Of a DNA stretch of 60,000 nucleotides, positions 52,219-60,000 are shown piece by piece. The DNA comes from Liolophura sinensis (Eukaryota; Mollusca; Polyplacophora; Chitonida; Chitonidae). Each line of letters opens with the position of its first letter. Within the stretch, counting starts at the first letter, position 1. The stretch spans positions 47,034,521-47,094,520 of the forward strand of contig NC_088302.1 in NCBI RefSeq assembly GCF_032854445.1, in the 5' to 3' direction. A program made the translations under genes and the position numbers. Under the pieces are notes generated by a model, which worked only from the letters and a program-made list of their open reading frames with translations, ran no database searches and was not told where the DNA came from.

Positions 52219-55200
52219 ATTGGTGTTACGCCATACTCAAGAATATTTCACTTATACAACGGCGGCCAGCATTATGGTGGGTGGAAACCGGGCAGAGCCC
52301 TGGGGAAACCCATGACCATCCGCAGGTTGCTGACAGACGTTCCCACGTACTGCCGGAGAGGAAGCCAGCATAAGCTGGTCTTGGCAATTAATTGAAGTTA
52401 TTGGTATACTTTTGCTGTATCCATTTAACTGCAATAACTGCAGAGTTAAAGCTCTTGCTTTAACTCTGTGAGAGACCCAGTTCAATACTGAACGAGGATA
52501 TACATTATTAGGTGACATTATCATGATGTGACCAAAATAATGTTGAAAGCAATGTGAAACCGTGTATCAGTTAAACAGAATTTGTGGACCCACTGATTGT
52601 ATAGCATTAGAACTCTGCCAACAAATAACTGAGCTGAGAGAGGTTTGGCTCGAATTTGAGAGTCATCTATTGTTTACACCTTCTTGATTGGAAAACGAAA
52701 TATCTTCAGTAATACAGAAAATAAGATAAATGTGTATATTGTTAAAGTTGTGTGAAATATTATTGAACACTGTCAAAGTGCAATCACAGGTAAATAATAA
52801 ATTCTGGAGAGGTAAGCAAGATTTGTGATTAAGTTGTGCTCATTATTTTGCAGAAGTACTATATCAAGAAGTCTCAGATATGTGGCTAAGAAGTAAAACA
52901 CGTTGATTAGAATTTCATTGGCAAATTATTTCTATATAATGCAGTTTTTAGATTATTTGTCTTATAATACTATTACCCTTAGTGGGAAGGTCTGTAAACA
53001 ACCTGCAGATGGTCGTGGGTTTCCCTCGGTTTCCTCCCACCATAATGCTGGATGCTGCCATATAAGTGAAATATACTTCAGTGCGGCGTAAAACACCAAT
53101 CAAATAAATAAATAAATAAATATAACACTATTATACATTACGCCAACTTGAAGGTTAATAGATATGCTGTTTTGAGTGGTCTTCCCTTGGGTTTTCTTTT
53201 TTAGAGAGGCACACCAAAGTGGCGCAGGGGAGATAAATGTTTAGCGCAGTACAGTGGTGATGGTCAGGTAAGTCATTTAAAGGAGAAGAAAACTTAAAAC
53301 AGGTGGTGCCTGTTGCATAATTTTGCGATTTTTCCTCGCCATACACGTAAAGCTTGAAAACGGCTTAGCTGGCAAAAATCGCTGACTCCATGGCGTAACT
53401 AACATCTCCCCGCTGTTTAGGACTCAAGGAACTGAGTTAGGAGTTTAACATCATTTAACTCCCATCATCAACTGATGTTCCTTGTAAGTCATGCTTTAAA
53501 CAATCATCATTGGAAATTTCTCTATAGCAGAGATATTAATTTCCTCCCACCAAAATGCTGGCTGATGTTGTACACATGAAAGGACAGATGTTAATTTCCT
53601 CCCACCATAATGCTGGCTGCTGTTGTACACATGAAAGGAGAGATGTTAATTTCCTCCCTGCAAAATGCTGGCTGATGTTGTACACATGAAAGGGGAGATG
53701 TTAATTTCCTCCCACCAAAATGCTGGCTGATGTTGTACACATGAAAGGGGAGATGTTAATTTCCTCCCACCAAAACGCTGGCTGATGTTGTACACATGAA
53801 AGGAGAGATGTTAATTTCCTCCCACCAAAATGCTGGCTGATGTTGTACACATGAAAGGAGAGATGTTAATTTCCTCCCTCCAAAATGCTGGCTGATGTTG
53901 TACACATGAAAGGAGAGATGTTAATTTCCTCCCACCAAAATGCTGGCTGATGTTGTACACATGAAAGGGGAGATGTTAATTTCCTCCCACCAAAATGCTG
54001 GCTGATGTTGTACACGTGAAATTTCTTGAGTACGCTGTAAAATATCATTCAAATAAATAAATGTAGATAAAATGCCTTTGGCAGCTAGAGTTAAGTCATT
54101 TCAATGGCGGGGGTGGTAGAGGACACTGTTAGTTCTACCTTTGTCTTGCTGAAGTAGCCCTGTGATGGTAACTAGACATATGAAAGTGCACCAGTTGGTA
54201 AGAAGTATTTATTTTGATTTCGGTCAGTTACAAGGGGACCAGGGCAGAAGTTGGGTCAAGGTTTCCACTGATGTTGAAATACTAGAAATGAATTTGTTAA
54301 AACCTTAAAAAAGTTCATATAAGGATAAATGCTTCAAAGAACCTGATTTTAAATATCATCTTGTATTATGTTCTAAATGAATAAGCTTCTGAAATAGTAC
54401 CCAGTAATGTTAACCTGTTTGTCCATAAAAGTGCTGGAAAACATCAGGTATCAGCTCCCAGAAGGTACTCATGCTGGAAAACATCAGGTATTAGCTCCCA
54501 GAAGGTACTCATGCTGGAAAACATCCGGTATTGGCACCCAGAAGGTACTCATCAACACAAAGCTCATTACACTCTTCCAGTAAGATGTTTGTTTCTCCCC
54601 AGGTTTACAGTGATCACTGTTTGTGTTTCAGTTTTACAATGCTGTGATAGAGGCTTTGAGCAGAGAACTGCCCACATGTGTGGTCACATTCACAGAGTAT
54701 GGTAACTCTGAAGAAGTGTCCTTAGACAGTCTCAGACCAGTCCCAAAATATACACGGGTAAGTAGCATCATGTGGAATTTTTTTAGTTTGCCAGTACGAA
54801 GTACAGGCATAACTTGTGTCAATCCCAAGCATCGGCATCGAATAACAAGAAAGCAGTGTTGAACAAAATGTTTAGTGGTATCTGAAATAGTACTGCTTAT
54901 ATGTTCAGCTCAGTTTGTGCACTCGGGTAGAACTCAATAAGACTGGGGGATGAAGTTCAGCCATTGATTCGCATTGTGCATATTAATCACTGCAAACTAC
55001 AAACTTCAGGACTTACTGCATTTTGGATTAGAATCAAAGTAAAGTAAATGTAAGGTGTGGTGTCTCAAACTGTATATACATGTATATAAAGCACAATGAC
55101 GTATGGGGGATGTTCCATCACCGATTCTCTGTGTCCATATTAATTACCTTAATTTATCAAATTCATAACTTCTGTATTTAATGTATTGAACTGAGATTTT

Positions 55201-56895
55201 ACATTCATGTGCCTCCTACAGGAGAGCTTTTTTTTTTCGCAGGCTCATTTTGCTAAACCCTTGTTCCTGCTTCAACTATCCAGCATGAATTTGCTGCTGT
55301 TGGTTTAGCTGCAGCTTTATGCAAATGTTGTGTCAGGTACACAGTGGAGAGTGGAGGTAAACACTAGCCACTCTGGATTGTGTCACCTGTAACCCTGAAC
55401 AGTTTTCAGATTAAGAACAGAACTAAATGCCAAGCCAATAAATGAAGTATTTCCTTAGGGGTACAGGGGTCAGTTTCAGGGGTCAGTTTCATGAAGCATA
55501 TTTAGTGTTAAGTAGCCCTTAGCTAAGTGCACTTACCTCAACAACATATGTGGTCGTGGTAGTTCAGGGTTTACTTAGCTAAGTATGCTTCTTGAAACCA
55601 GGGTCTAATCTACAGGATGAAGGTTATGAAGATTTTTTTCTTCCAATATTTGGATAAGATTTAGGTGTATGGGAAAGTTTTTGAGGAACTTGCCATGATC
55701 TGCGGTTTACCTGGGTTTTCTCTTGTTTCTCCCATAAAACTCACCGTATAAGTGAAAACGTCTTCAGTGTGGCATTAAGCAGCACTTGTTCAGTCTATGG
55801 TGGCTAAGGTCCAAGCTGGAGTGGTCATTTTCACCTACATTATGCTGCAAAAAGCAGTACATGCACTGATCAAGGGATTGCACTGCTTGGACACAACAAA
55901 AGTGTAGAATGAAAAAAGTTTTGACTTTGGTTTCCCTTTTTTTATTCTCAGCGTGGTGCATGACCCAGGAGCCTCTCACCAATACAGTCGCTGTGAGTTT
56001 GTACAGCTCACGCTGGCTTCCACGCTGGCCGTACATGGAAAGGTCTGCAGCAACCTGCAGATGGTCGTGGGTTTCCCCTAGGCTTTGTCTGGTTTCCTCC
56101 CACCATAATGTTGGCCACCAGTGTATAAGTGAAATATTATTGAGGGCAGCACAAGACACCTATCAAATAGATAAATAAAGCTTTCCTATGCGAGTGAAAA
56201 AATGTTTGTGTAGTCATGTCTTCAAGGGAATTTGACCGGCCCCGCTAGCACAGTTGGTTCTCGCTTCGGGAACGGTAGATTCAGGGTCAAACCTGGGTCA
56301 AGTCACACCTAAGACTTTAAAAGAGGAAGTTGCAGCTTCCTCGCTTGGCGTTCAGCATAAAGGAGATAGTACAACTACTGGTTGACCCGTATCAGTATAA
56401 TGGCTCGGGTGGCGCGGCTTACATCCCTTCGGTAAGACGTCTCAGTGAATCAGCACTAGATGAAAGAGTGATGAAAATCCGTCCTGCAACAAGGAGGCAC
56501 ATTACATGCATTTTAAGGATTCCTTTGTTGACATATGACTGAAAAATTGTTAAGTACGAGGTTAAACCCCAAGCACTCACTTGGGGATTTTGTCTCCTCT
56601 TCAGACGGAGGGCAACTGGCAGAGTGGAGGAACATCCAAAGTCTACTCCAGCCATCCAATGAAGCACCATCACCACCAGTCCGGGATGGTCGTCCCACAA
56701 GGTATGGCATATGCCCCACCCATAGCTGGAGATGAATCTCTGTTTGCTGCCAATCACATCACCACCATGGAGTTCAGGCGGGGAGGGGGAGGTAACTCCT
56801 ACCAGAAAAGACCAGATAGACAGGGAACAGGACGGAACCAGCCGTTCTACTCTAATGCAGGAGGGCAAAGTCAAGTTCCTACATCTCATTACTGA
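39268..56895 (+). CDS. TDRD3: Tudor domain-containing protein 3, complete, 13 coding exons
   Basis: Scaffold protein that, in other animals, binds topoisomerase 3-beta through its OB-fold, dimethyl-arginine marks through its Tudor domain, and FMRP and the exon junction complex. Exons: 39268-39299, 40492-40573, 43648-43713, 44424-44584, 45238-45379, 47193-47301, 48207-48340, 49025-49283, 50429-50551, 50992-51827, 53205-53267, 54632-54757, 56605-56895. All phases match; the product is 807 residues, longer than human TDRD3 mainly in the disordered part. Order: DUF1767/OB-fold 1-161 ([25 protein letters not shown]), [10 protein letters not shown] motif about 180-190, UBA 243-285, RG/RS-rich 290-345, [16 protein letters not shown] about 352-366, S/Y/N/R-rich 370-648, Tudor about 653-708, EFRRG 767-771. 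The start codon has A at -3 and G at +4. Assignment is firm. Confidence 0.97.
39300..40491 (+). other. TDRD3: TDRD3 intron 1
   Basis: 1.2 kb, CpG-containing near the promoter end (39300-39500) and then AT-rich. No repeat copy or reading frame recognised. Confidence 0.8.
40492..40573 (+). CDS. TDRD3: TDRD3 exon 2 (residues 11-38)
   Basis: [20 protein letters not shown], helical start of the DUF1767 region. Acceptor TTTTTACAAG, donor GTGAGT. Confidence 0.93.
42244..42330 (+). mobile_element. SINE family A 3' fragment
   Basis: agcataatgctgaccgccat, cgtataactgaaatattctt and taaaacaccaatcaaatgaa form the 3' module and short tail only. Confidence 0.85.
42521..42780 (+). mobile_element. SINE family A, full length, intact tRNA-like head
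   Basis: The head ctcagtcggttagcgcgcta and gagttcaagtccagctc fit RNA polymerase III A and B boxes better than in other copies. Core, 3' module and (AAATA)n tail follow. Confidence 0.93.
42860..43657 (+). pseudogene. Decayed HIRAN-like domain coding fragment
   Basis: One reading frame from ATG 42860 runs with only two stops (TGA 42953, TAA 43049) to 43657. Its first 120 codons show the pattern GYHVYR ... [11 protein letters not shown] ... MSHLP ... [10 protein letters not shown], as in HIRAN-like proteins that are numerous in marine invertebrate genomes. After about 43250 the sequence is low-complexity ([10 protein letters not shown]) and unrelated to anything I recognise. It lies in TDRD3 intron 2, same strand. 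The stops imply a dead copy; a real gene with very short introns is a weaker alternative. Confidence 0.45.
43648..43713 (+). CDS. TDRD3: TDRD3 exon 3 (residues 39-60)
   Basis: 22 codons: [20 protein letters not shown] matches human TDLRTIGKKFLPSDINSGKV. Acceptor TTTACAG, donor GTAAGT. Confidence 0.95.
44424..44584 (+). CDS. TDRD3: TDRD3 exon 4 (residues 61-114, OB-fold)
   Basis: [20 protein letters not shown] is nearly identical to human [37 protein letters not shown] follows. Donor CAG/GTATCT. Confidence 0.97.
45238..45379 (+). CDS. TDRD3: TDRD3 exon 5 (residues 114-161, OB-fold)
   Basis: [20 protein letters not shown] then [15 protein letters not shown], matching the TOP3B-binding OB-fold of human TDRD3 (SLNTPPGTKVKLSGIVDIKN, GFLLLNDSNT). 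Confidence 0.97.
45907..46089. repeat. 21-bp tandem repeat, 9 copies, in TDRD3 intron 5
   Basis: Unit ctgccttactccgtatcata + t. Its length is a multiple of three, so it stays open on both strands (LTPYHIC and SKADMIR repeats), but there is no sign of a gene. Confidence 0.96.
46364..46480 (+). repeat. Dispersed repeat, copy 2
   Basis: Same ordered blocks as 36570-36690 (ggaataagcagc, aatgtcgtgcacc, tgacaggggcca, aactgttt). Class unknown. Confidence 0.6.
47193..47301 (+). CDS. TDRD3: TDRD3 exon 6 (residues 162-198)
   Basis: [20 protein letters not shown] then PFGQ, the conserved G.PPPF.PFGQ linker after the OB-fold. Donor G/GTTAGT. Confidence 0.94.
47868..48127 (+). mobile_element. SINE family A, full length
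   Basis: ggggcctcagtggccaaggg head, B-box-like gagttcaagtcc, core, 3' module and short AAATAAAT tail. It ends about 80 bp before TDRD3 exon 7, in intron 6. Confidence 0.93.
48207..48340 (+). CDS. TDRD3: TDRD3 exon 7 (residues 198-242)
   Basis: [20 protein letters not shown] and KTFGGMGKQ match human [20 protein letters not shown] and KTFGGGG. A long T run forms the acceptor tract. Confidence 0.95.
49025..49283 (+). CDS. TDRD3: TDRD3 exon 8 (residues 243-329, UBA and RG/RS-rich)
   Basis: UBA domain: [20 protein letters not shown], then [11 protein letters not shown]; the MGF loop typical of ubiquitin binding is present. It is followed by RGRGYQRG and a charged [16 protein letters not shown] repeat. 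Confidence 0.96.
49532..49834. mobile_element. Non-autonomous TIR element (MITE-like) in TDRD3 intron 8
   Basis: About 303 bp with long terminal inverted repeats: gttgaaaggcattcaaatat ... ggtgggctttatgagccata on the left is the inverse of the right end (ggtctataaagcccacctca ... gtgcctttaac). Blocks AGGAACTCTGACGT / ACGTCAGAGTTCCT also pair. No transposase inside. The target duplication is unclear. Confidence 0.8.
50429..50551 (+). CDS. TDRD3: TDRD3 exon 9 (residues 329-370)
   Basis: [18 protein letters not shown] then [16 protein letters not shown], the latter nearly identical to human RPSAPSTLFDFLESKM. Acceptor TCTAG, donor G/GTGAGA. Confidence 0.96.
50992..51827 (+). CDS. TDRD3: TDRD3 exon 10 (residues 370-648, disordered region)
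   Basis: Large 836-bp exon encoding a low-complexity region rich in Ser, Tyr, Asn, Arg, Gln and Gly, with repeats such as [20 protein letters not shown] at about residues 495-535. It takes the place of the poorly conserved middle of vertebrate TDRD3. The donor GAG/GTAAGA joins in frame to the Tudor exon. Confidence 0.95.
52159..52382 (-). mobile_element. SINE family A with long poly-T/(ATT)n tail and target duplication
   Basis: Minus-strand copy in TDRD3 intron 10. The tail appears as (att)n then about 30 T. Flanks ggcacttaattga (52146-52158) and ggcaattaattga (52383-52395) differ at one base, so this is a recent insertion. Confidence 0.92.
52982..53121 (+). mobile_element. SINE family A, 5'-truncated
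   Basis: Starts in the core (gtgggaaggtctgtaaacaa), complete 3' module and (AAATA)n tail. It is 84 bp before TDRD3 exon 11. Confidence 0.92.
53205..53267 (+). CDS. TDRD3: TDRD3 exon 11 (residues 649-669, Tudor part 1)
   Basis: [17 protein letters not shown] aligns with human MWKPGDECFALYWEDNK, the first Tudor beta strands with their conserved aromatic residues. 21 codons in phase 0. Confidence 0.96.
53536..54062 (+). repeat. 55-bp minisatellite derived from a SINE A 3' module
   Basis: ttcctccc recurs at 53541, 53596, 53651, 53706, 53761, 53816, 53871, 53926 and 53981, exactly 55 bp apart (9 copies). The unit (ttcctcccaccaaaatgctg, gctgatgttgtacacatgaa) equals part of the SINE A core, and the array runs into the matching SINE 3' module (tcttgagtacgctgtaaaat) and AAATAAAT tail at 54018-54062. 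It lies in TDRD3 intron 11. Confidence 0.95.
54433..54552. repeat. 40-bp tandem repeat, 3 copies
   Basis: gctggaaaacatcaggtatt recurs at 54433, 54473 and 54513, followed each time by agctcccagaaggtactcat with small changes. About 80 bp before TDRD3 exon 12. Confidence 0.95.
54632..54757 (+). CDS. TDRD3: TDRD3 exon 12 (residues 670-711, Tudor part 2)
   Basis: [20 protein letters not shown] then [17 protein letters not shown] matches human [37 protein letters not shown], including the (D/E)YGN motif of the methyl-arginine cage. Confidence 0.97.
55663..55790 (+). mobile_element. SINE family C copy
   Basis: gtgtatgggaaagtttttga, tctgcggtttacctgggttt, cccataaaactcaccgtata and a final tcttcagtgtggcattaagc: related to, but distinct from, family A. 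Confidence 0.6.
55953..56178 (+). mobile_element. SINE family A, partly 5'-truncated
   Basis: agcgtggtgcatgacccagg, then the B-box-like region, core, 3' module (tgtataagtgaaatattatt) and tail aaatagataaataaa, in TDRD3 intron 12. Confidence 0.9.
56238..56580 (+). mobile_element. SINE family B, near full length
   Basis: tRNA-like head ggccccgctagcacagttgg with a B-box-like ggtcaaacctgggt, a unique body, then catatgactgaaaaattgtt and the aagcactcac tail. It ends 24 bp before TDRD3 exon 13. Flanking gggaatttg (56226) and ggggattttg (56583) may be an imperfect target duplication. Confidence 0.85.
56605..56895 (+). CDS. TDRD3: TDRD3 exon 13 (residues 712-807 and stop)
   Basis: Ends with [11 protein letters not shown] at about residues 765-775, matching human TLEFRRGGDGQ, the motif that binds the exon junction complex. 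A HHHH tract is present earlier. TGA stop at 56893-56895. The acceptor follows a SINE by only about 24 bp. Confidence 0.96.
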   Translation, partial: TEGNWQSGGTSKVYSSHPMKHHHHQSGMVVPQGMAYAPPIAGDESLFAANHITTMEFRRGGGGNSYQKRPDRQGTGRNQPFYSNAGGQSQVPTSHY

Positions 56896-58149
56896 TATAT
56901 GACTATAATGAAATAGCATGCAGCAATATTTTAATGATTCTGTATCACAAGTGAAATCATGGTTATGTGATTATAGTTTGATTAAAATTATCATAATATT
57001 ATTAACAAAAGTTTTTGGTCATTTTTCATGCCTTAATCTTTGAAGTGTCTCATCTGATGGAGCCTGTGTTACCTTTGGTTTGTCTTTATGCCTGTAGTGG
57101 CCTTAACATTGTTTTAATGACTGAGATATCTTATTTGTTGAGGCCAATACCAACATTTCTACTGTCGTTTGCATAGTGGGCTTTTCCAGTTTCATGAAGT
57201 TTACATTTGTTTTTCTTATAATCTACCAGTATGAGTAAAAGTTTGGCAAGGAGCATATCCTAATGTGTTAGATTCAAGAATTGTAAATACAAGGCATGAA
57301 GCAGTCAGGCTTAGTGTCAAGCAAGATCTATATTCGTGTCTTTTCAAATTGGCAGTTTTAATTTAAGTAAAGTGGAAGACACTGGTCAGCCAAGTGCTCT
57401 AGTGTGCCATAGAGTGATTTAGGGAGTCAAGGCGAGGCAGCACAGTTCTTATGAGCGCATTGCTGCCCTGGGCAACGTGAGGTATGTATTTTAATTGAAC
57501 AATTGACTTAGCAGTCAATATCCAAGAAGTAGCTTGTGAAATTCCTGAGTTTATATTTCGGTTAAAGTCCAGTGGTACAGTCCGTGGAACCTGGCTTATA
57601 GCTTCAGTGTTGTTGAATGGATGTTCCTGTGTACTCAGCATTATCTTAGTAATTCATAATACTTCACATAGTTTTTTTGGACCGTCCTTGTGTTTGAGAA
57701 GAGCAGAGCATGTGATCGAAATAATGCTGAAGGCGAAAAACCGCAAAAAAAAAACTGCTTCGCCTGTGTATTAGTATGCGCTTTGGTAATGAGAAGCCTT
57801 AGTAAATCGACAAACGTTTTCTGGCACACGGTGATGCAAATATGTACATATGCATTTATAAATGCAGTATAGTATAATTATAAAGCAAGCACGATTTACA
57901 ATAGCTGAGACATCCTCGTTAAGTTAACAGCCAAAAAGATTTGAAAAGAATGTTGAAAGATCGAAGGTCAAAGATTCGATTGACTGACCGGAACACATGC
58001 AGATTGAACGGCATGTGGCGCAGGTAAAAGTCTTCCGCCAGCTGCAATACCGCCAAAGTAATGACAAGGTATGCTCACTGCGACCATCAGGCCTTGACCA
58101 GTGACATAGGGTCATTCAGTGGATGCTTTAAGTCTAAAATGGTCATCAG

Positions 58150-58250
58150 GTACCTGAGGAAGGTCGGTGGACTATTCCGGGCACTCCGATTTCCTCTTCA
58201 CGTTACTGTTGTCAGGTAAGTGCAAAATTCTTGAGCACGGAGTCATACAC
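58150..58250 (+). mobile_element. SINE family C fragment
   Basis: aggtcggtggactattccgg, gcactccgatttcctcttca and aattcttgagcacggagtca match the family C/A core pattern but are diverged. Confidence 0.5.
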
Positions 58251-58399
58251 CAATCGATGTATCAAAAGGTAGCCGTAGCAGCATCCATATAGTCAACGTA
58301 TCTTTACGCTATTAATGCCCATGTACCGGTATTATTATAAAGTAATCAGCGATAATTTACCTGTTGCAAAAGTATCAGCGCGACCAGATTCGTCGCCAC

Positions 58400-58470
58400 C
58401 TGTACGTGGGAAGGTCTGGTTGCAACCTGCGGATGATCTTGGTGTTTCCTCCAACCAAATAAATCAATGC
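58400..58470 (+). mobile_element. SINE family A core fragment
   Basis: tacgtgggaaggtctggttg, caacctgcggatgatcttgg and an internal deletion to accaaataaatcaatg. Confidence 0.7.
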
Positions 58471-60000
58471 AATCATATTGAATTCGAGACATTTGAAGAA
58501 CGCCGATTCATATTTTAAATTAGCTGGTGTAAGAATTTTCATTTAGTTTCGACATCCGGATTAAACCACTTTAAACTTTCATGATATTTTCGAGCAAAAC
58601 TGAATTAACCTACAGGTATTCCGATGGTACGTGTAAGCACTGTCTAAATTTGAGCTCAGATGATTCCGTCGTGTAATTGGCCTATCTCACGTTTATGTAA
58701 TTGTCTTTAAGCGTCTGAGGCCTCTGAGTTGCCTTTAATCTTATGTCCACCTCGACATGTTTAAGCAGCCTATCTTCATATCTCATGCGTGTCCCAGGAT
58801 TATCTTCATTTTGGGCAGCTTTATTTAAGATCGTCTAGAACATGGACACCAGAACACGGTATTGTGGACAGCTTACCAGCTGTAATACCAGCCCCCTGTC
58901 TATAATGGCCATGGAAGTCTTGTTCATCATCCGTCGTATGTAAACTGCCAAGCCGTGCCCGTCTCATTCCATGCGTTTATCGGGGCAAAATTATGTAAAT
59001 ACGAAAACGAGCAAAGGAAATCATTTATAGGACATATAGCCTTACATTTCTTACACTAAAACAAAATCGGCATCTAATCAGCGTCAGACTATATACATGT
59101 AAGTCACTAATTAGACTTTGGACGAAAATCGAGCTTTTAGTGTCTGATGGATAAAATCAGCCAACAACGAAAACCAAAAATTTGGAACGAAATTCGCTAC
59201 TTTATAGCATTCACATAAAAAGAATAAACCCTGACTAAGGTAAATTGACAAGAAGCCGTATTTCACCGGTTACGTCTGACCATTTGCCAATAATCACACT
59301 GTCGTCGTTGCTCTGGTTTTACTTTATATGCTGTAAATCCTTAATTATATTATTACAATATCGTCAGCAATATACCGCGATCACTATAATTTATAATATT
59401 ACATTTAAAGGGTAATCGTCCTGGATAATATTTCCAGCTTGTGTGATATGGTCACGGTGCCAACTGGTGCAAATGATTTTGATCGTAGATTTTCTGGAGC
59501 ACACTCCCATCGATCAGCTAACCGTATGTCAAGTAAAAAAATAAAAGAAACATTAATTTTACTGCATTGACTCTAAAATAGATTTGCCAATAGAGTGAGA
59601 TTGATTTCTCAAGGCAGACTGTATATTGTTTCCCTGTGTTAGTTTTTAACTAAAACATCATCGGCTCATCAGAACTAGCGGCTTATTCATGTTTGGCACG
59701 GTTTGTACATATTAGAGCTCGTTAATAAAAAATGATATTCAATACAGGCCAATATACATGTATACATAGATGGTTGTCCATGTATTAGGGTTTGCAAGCA
59801 GTCGTTGTGTTTCGGATTAAACAGCGTTGAGAGGGTGATTGGAGTAAGGGAAGCTTCGCCATCGATTGCATTGAATACTTTTTAAAAAATGTAGAACATA
59901 TGGATCCCTGTTACTAGTGGGAATCTTAGAACCGGGTGGCGAAAAAAACAGCAGTGAATAAAAATGAAGCGATGTACAAAACCATGGGATTCGTTTACTC

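Larger units (their letters stand above)
56896..60000. other. TDRD3 3' flank, no gene recognised
   Basis: Contains the TDRD3 3'UTR; no canonical AATAAA was noticed close to the stop codon. SINE C-like (58150-58250) and SINE A-like (58400-58470) fragments are present. No further coding exon with recognisable homology was found on either strand. Confidence 0.7.

Noticed and set aside
53866-54048. 60-residue ORF with repeated [10 protein letters not shown]-like segments
   Set aside because: Antisense reading of the 55-bp SINE-derived array.

Overview
The window is eukaryotic, AT-rich animal DNA. It holds two intron-containing genes placed head to head. The repeats (tRNA-derived SINEs, CATG-rich introns) and the protein divergence suggest a spiralian invertebrate, probably a mollusc or brachiopod; that placement is an inference. 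No operon, phage or CRISPR structure is present.

Minus strand, 38490 down to 1: a Diaphanous-related formin (DIAPH family). Twenty-one coding exons can be joined with matching phases, from the start codon to the middle of the FH2 domain, where the window cuts the gene. The order is a short basic N-terminus, GTPase-binding/FH3 (DID) region, short coiled coil, proline-rich FH1 and FH2. The 3' end (rest of FH2, DAD) lies beyond position 1. One intron (8257-8797) has the hallmarks of a U12-type AT-AC intron. Introns 1 and 2 are very long (6.6 and 16.6 kb).

Plus strand, 39268 to 56895: a complete TDRD3 orthologue. Thirteen coding exons join in frame to an 807-residue protein with an N-terminal OB-fold/DUF1767 region, UBA domain, RG/RS-rich and S/Y/N-rich disordered regions, Tudor domain, and a C-terminal EFRRG motif like the exon-junction-complex-binding motif of vertebrate TDRD3. 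The two start codons are only 777 bp apart, so the genes probably share a bidirectional promoter. From general knowledge, human DIAPH3 and TDRD3 are also head-to-head neighbours on chromosome 13q21, so this pair looks like ancient conserved microsynteny.

The rest is intronic or flanking DNA: a tRNA-headed SINE family (A) in about 16 copies, several with visible target-site duplications; a second SINE family (B) including one full copy about 24 bp from the last TDRD3 acceptor; a weaker third family (C); two palindromic/TIR elements; a decayed HIRAN-like coding fragment in TDRD3 intron 2; and several minisatellites with 20, 21, 40, 55 and 62 bp units. The 55-bp array clearly grew out of a family A SINE. 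Positions 56896-60000 show no recognisable gene. I found no convincing novel multi-gene system; the notable observations concern gene pairing, splicing and repeat evolution.
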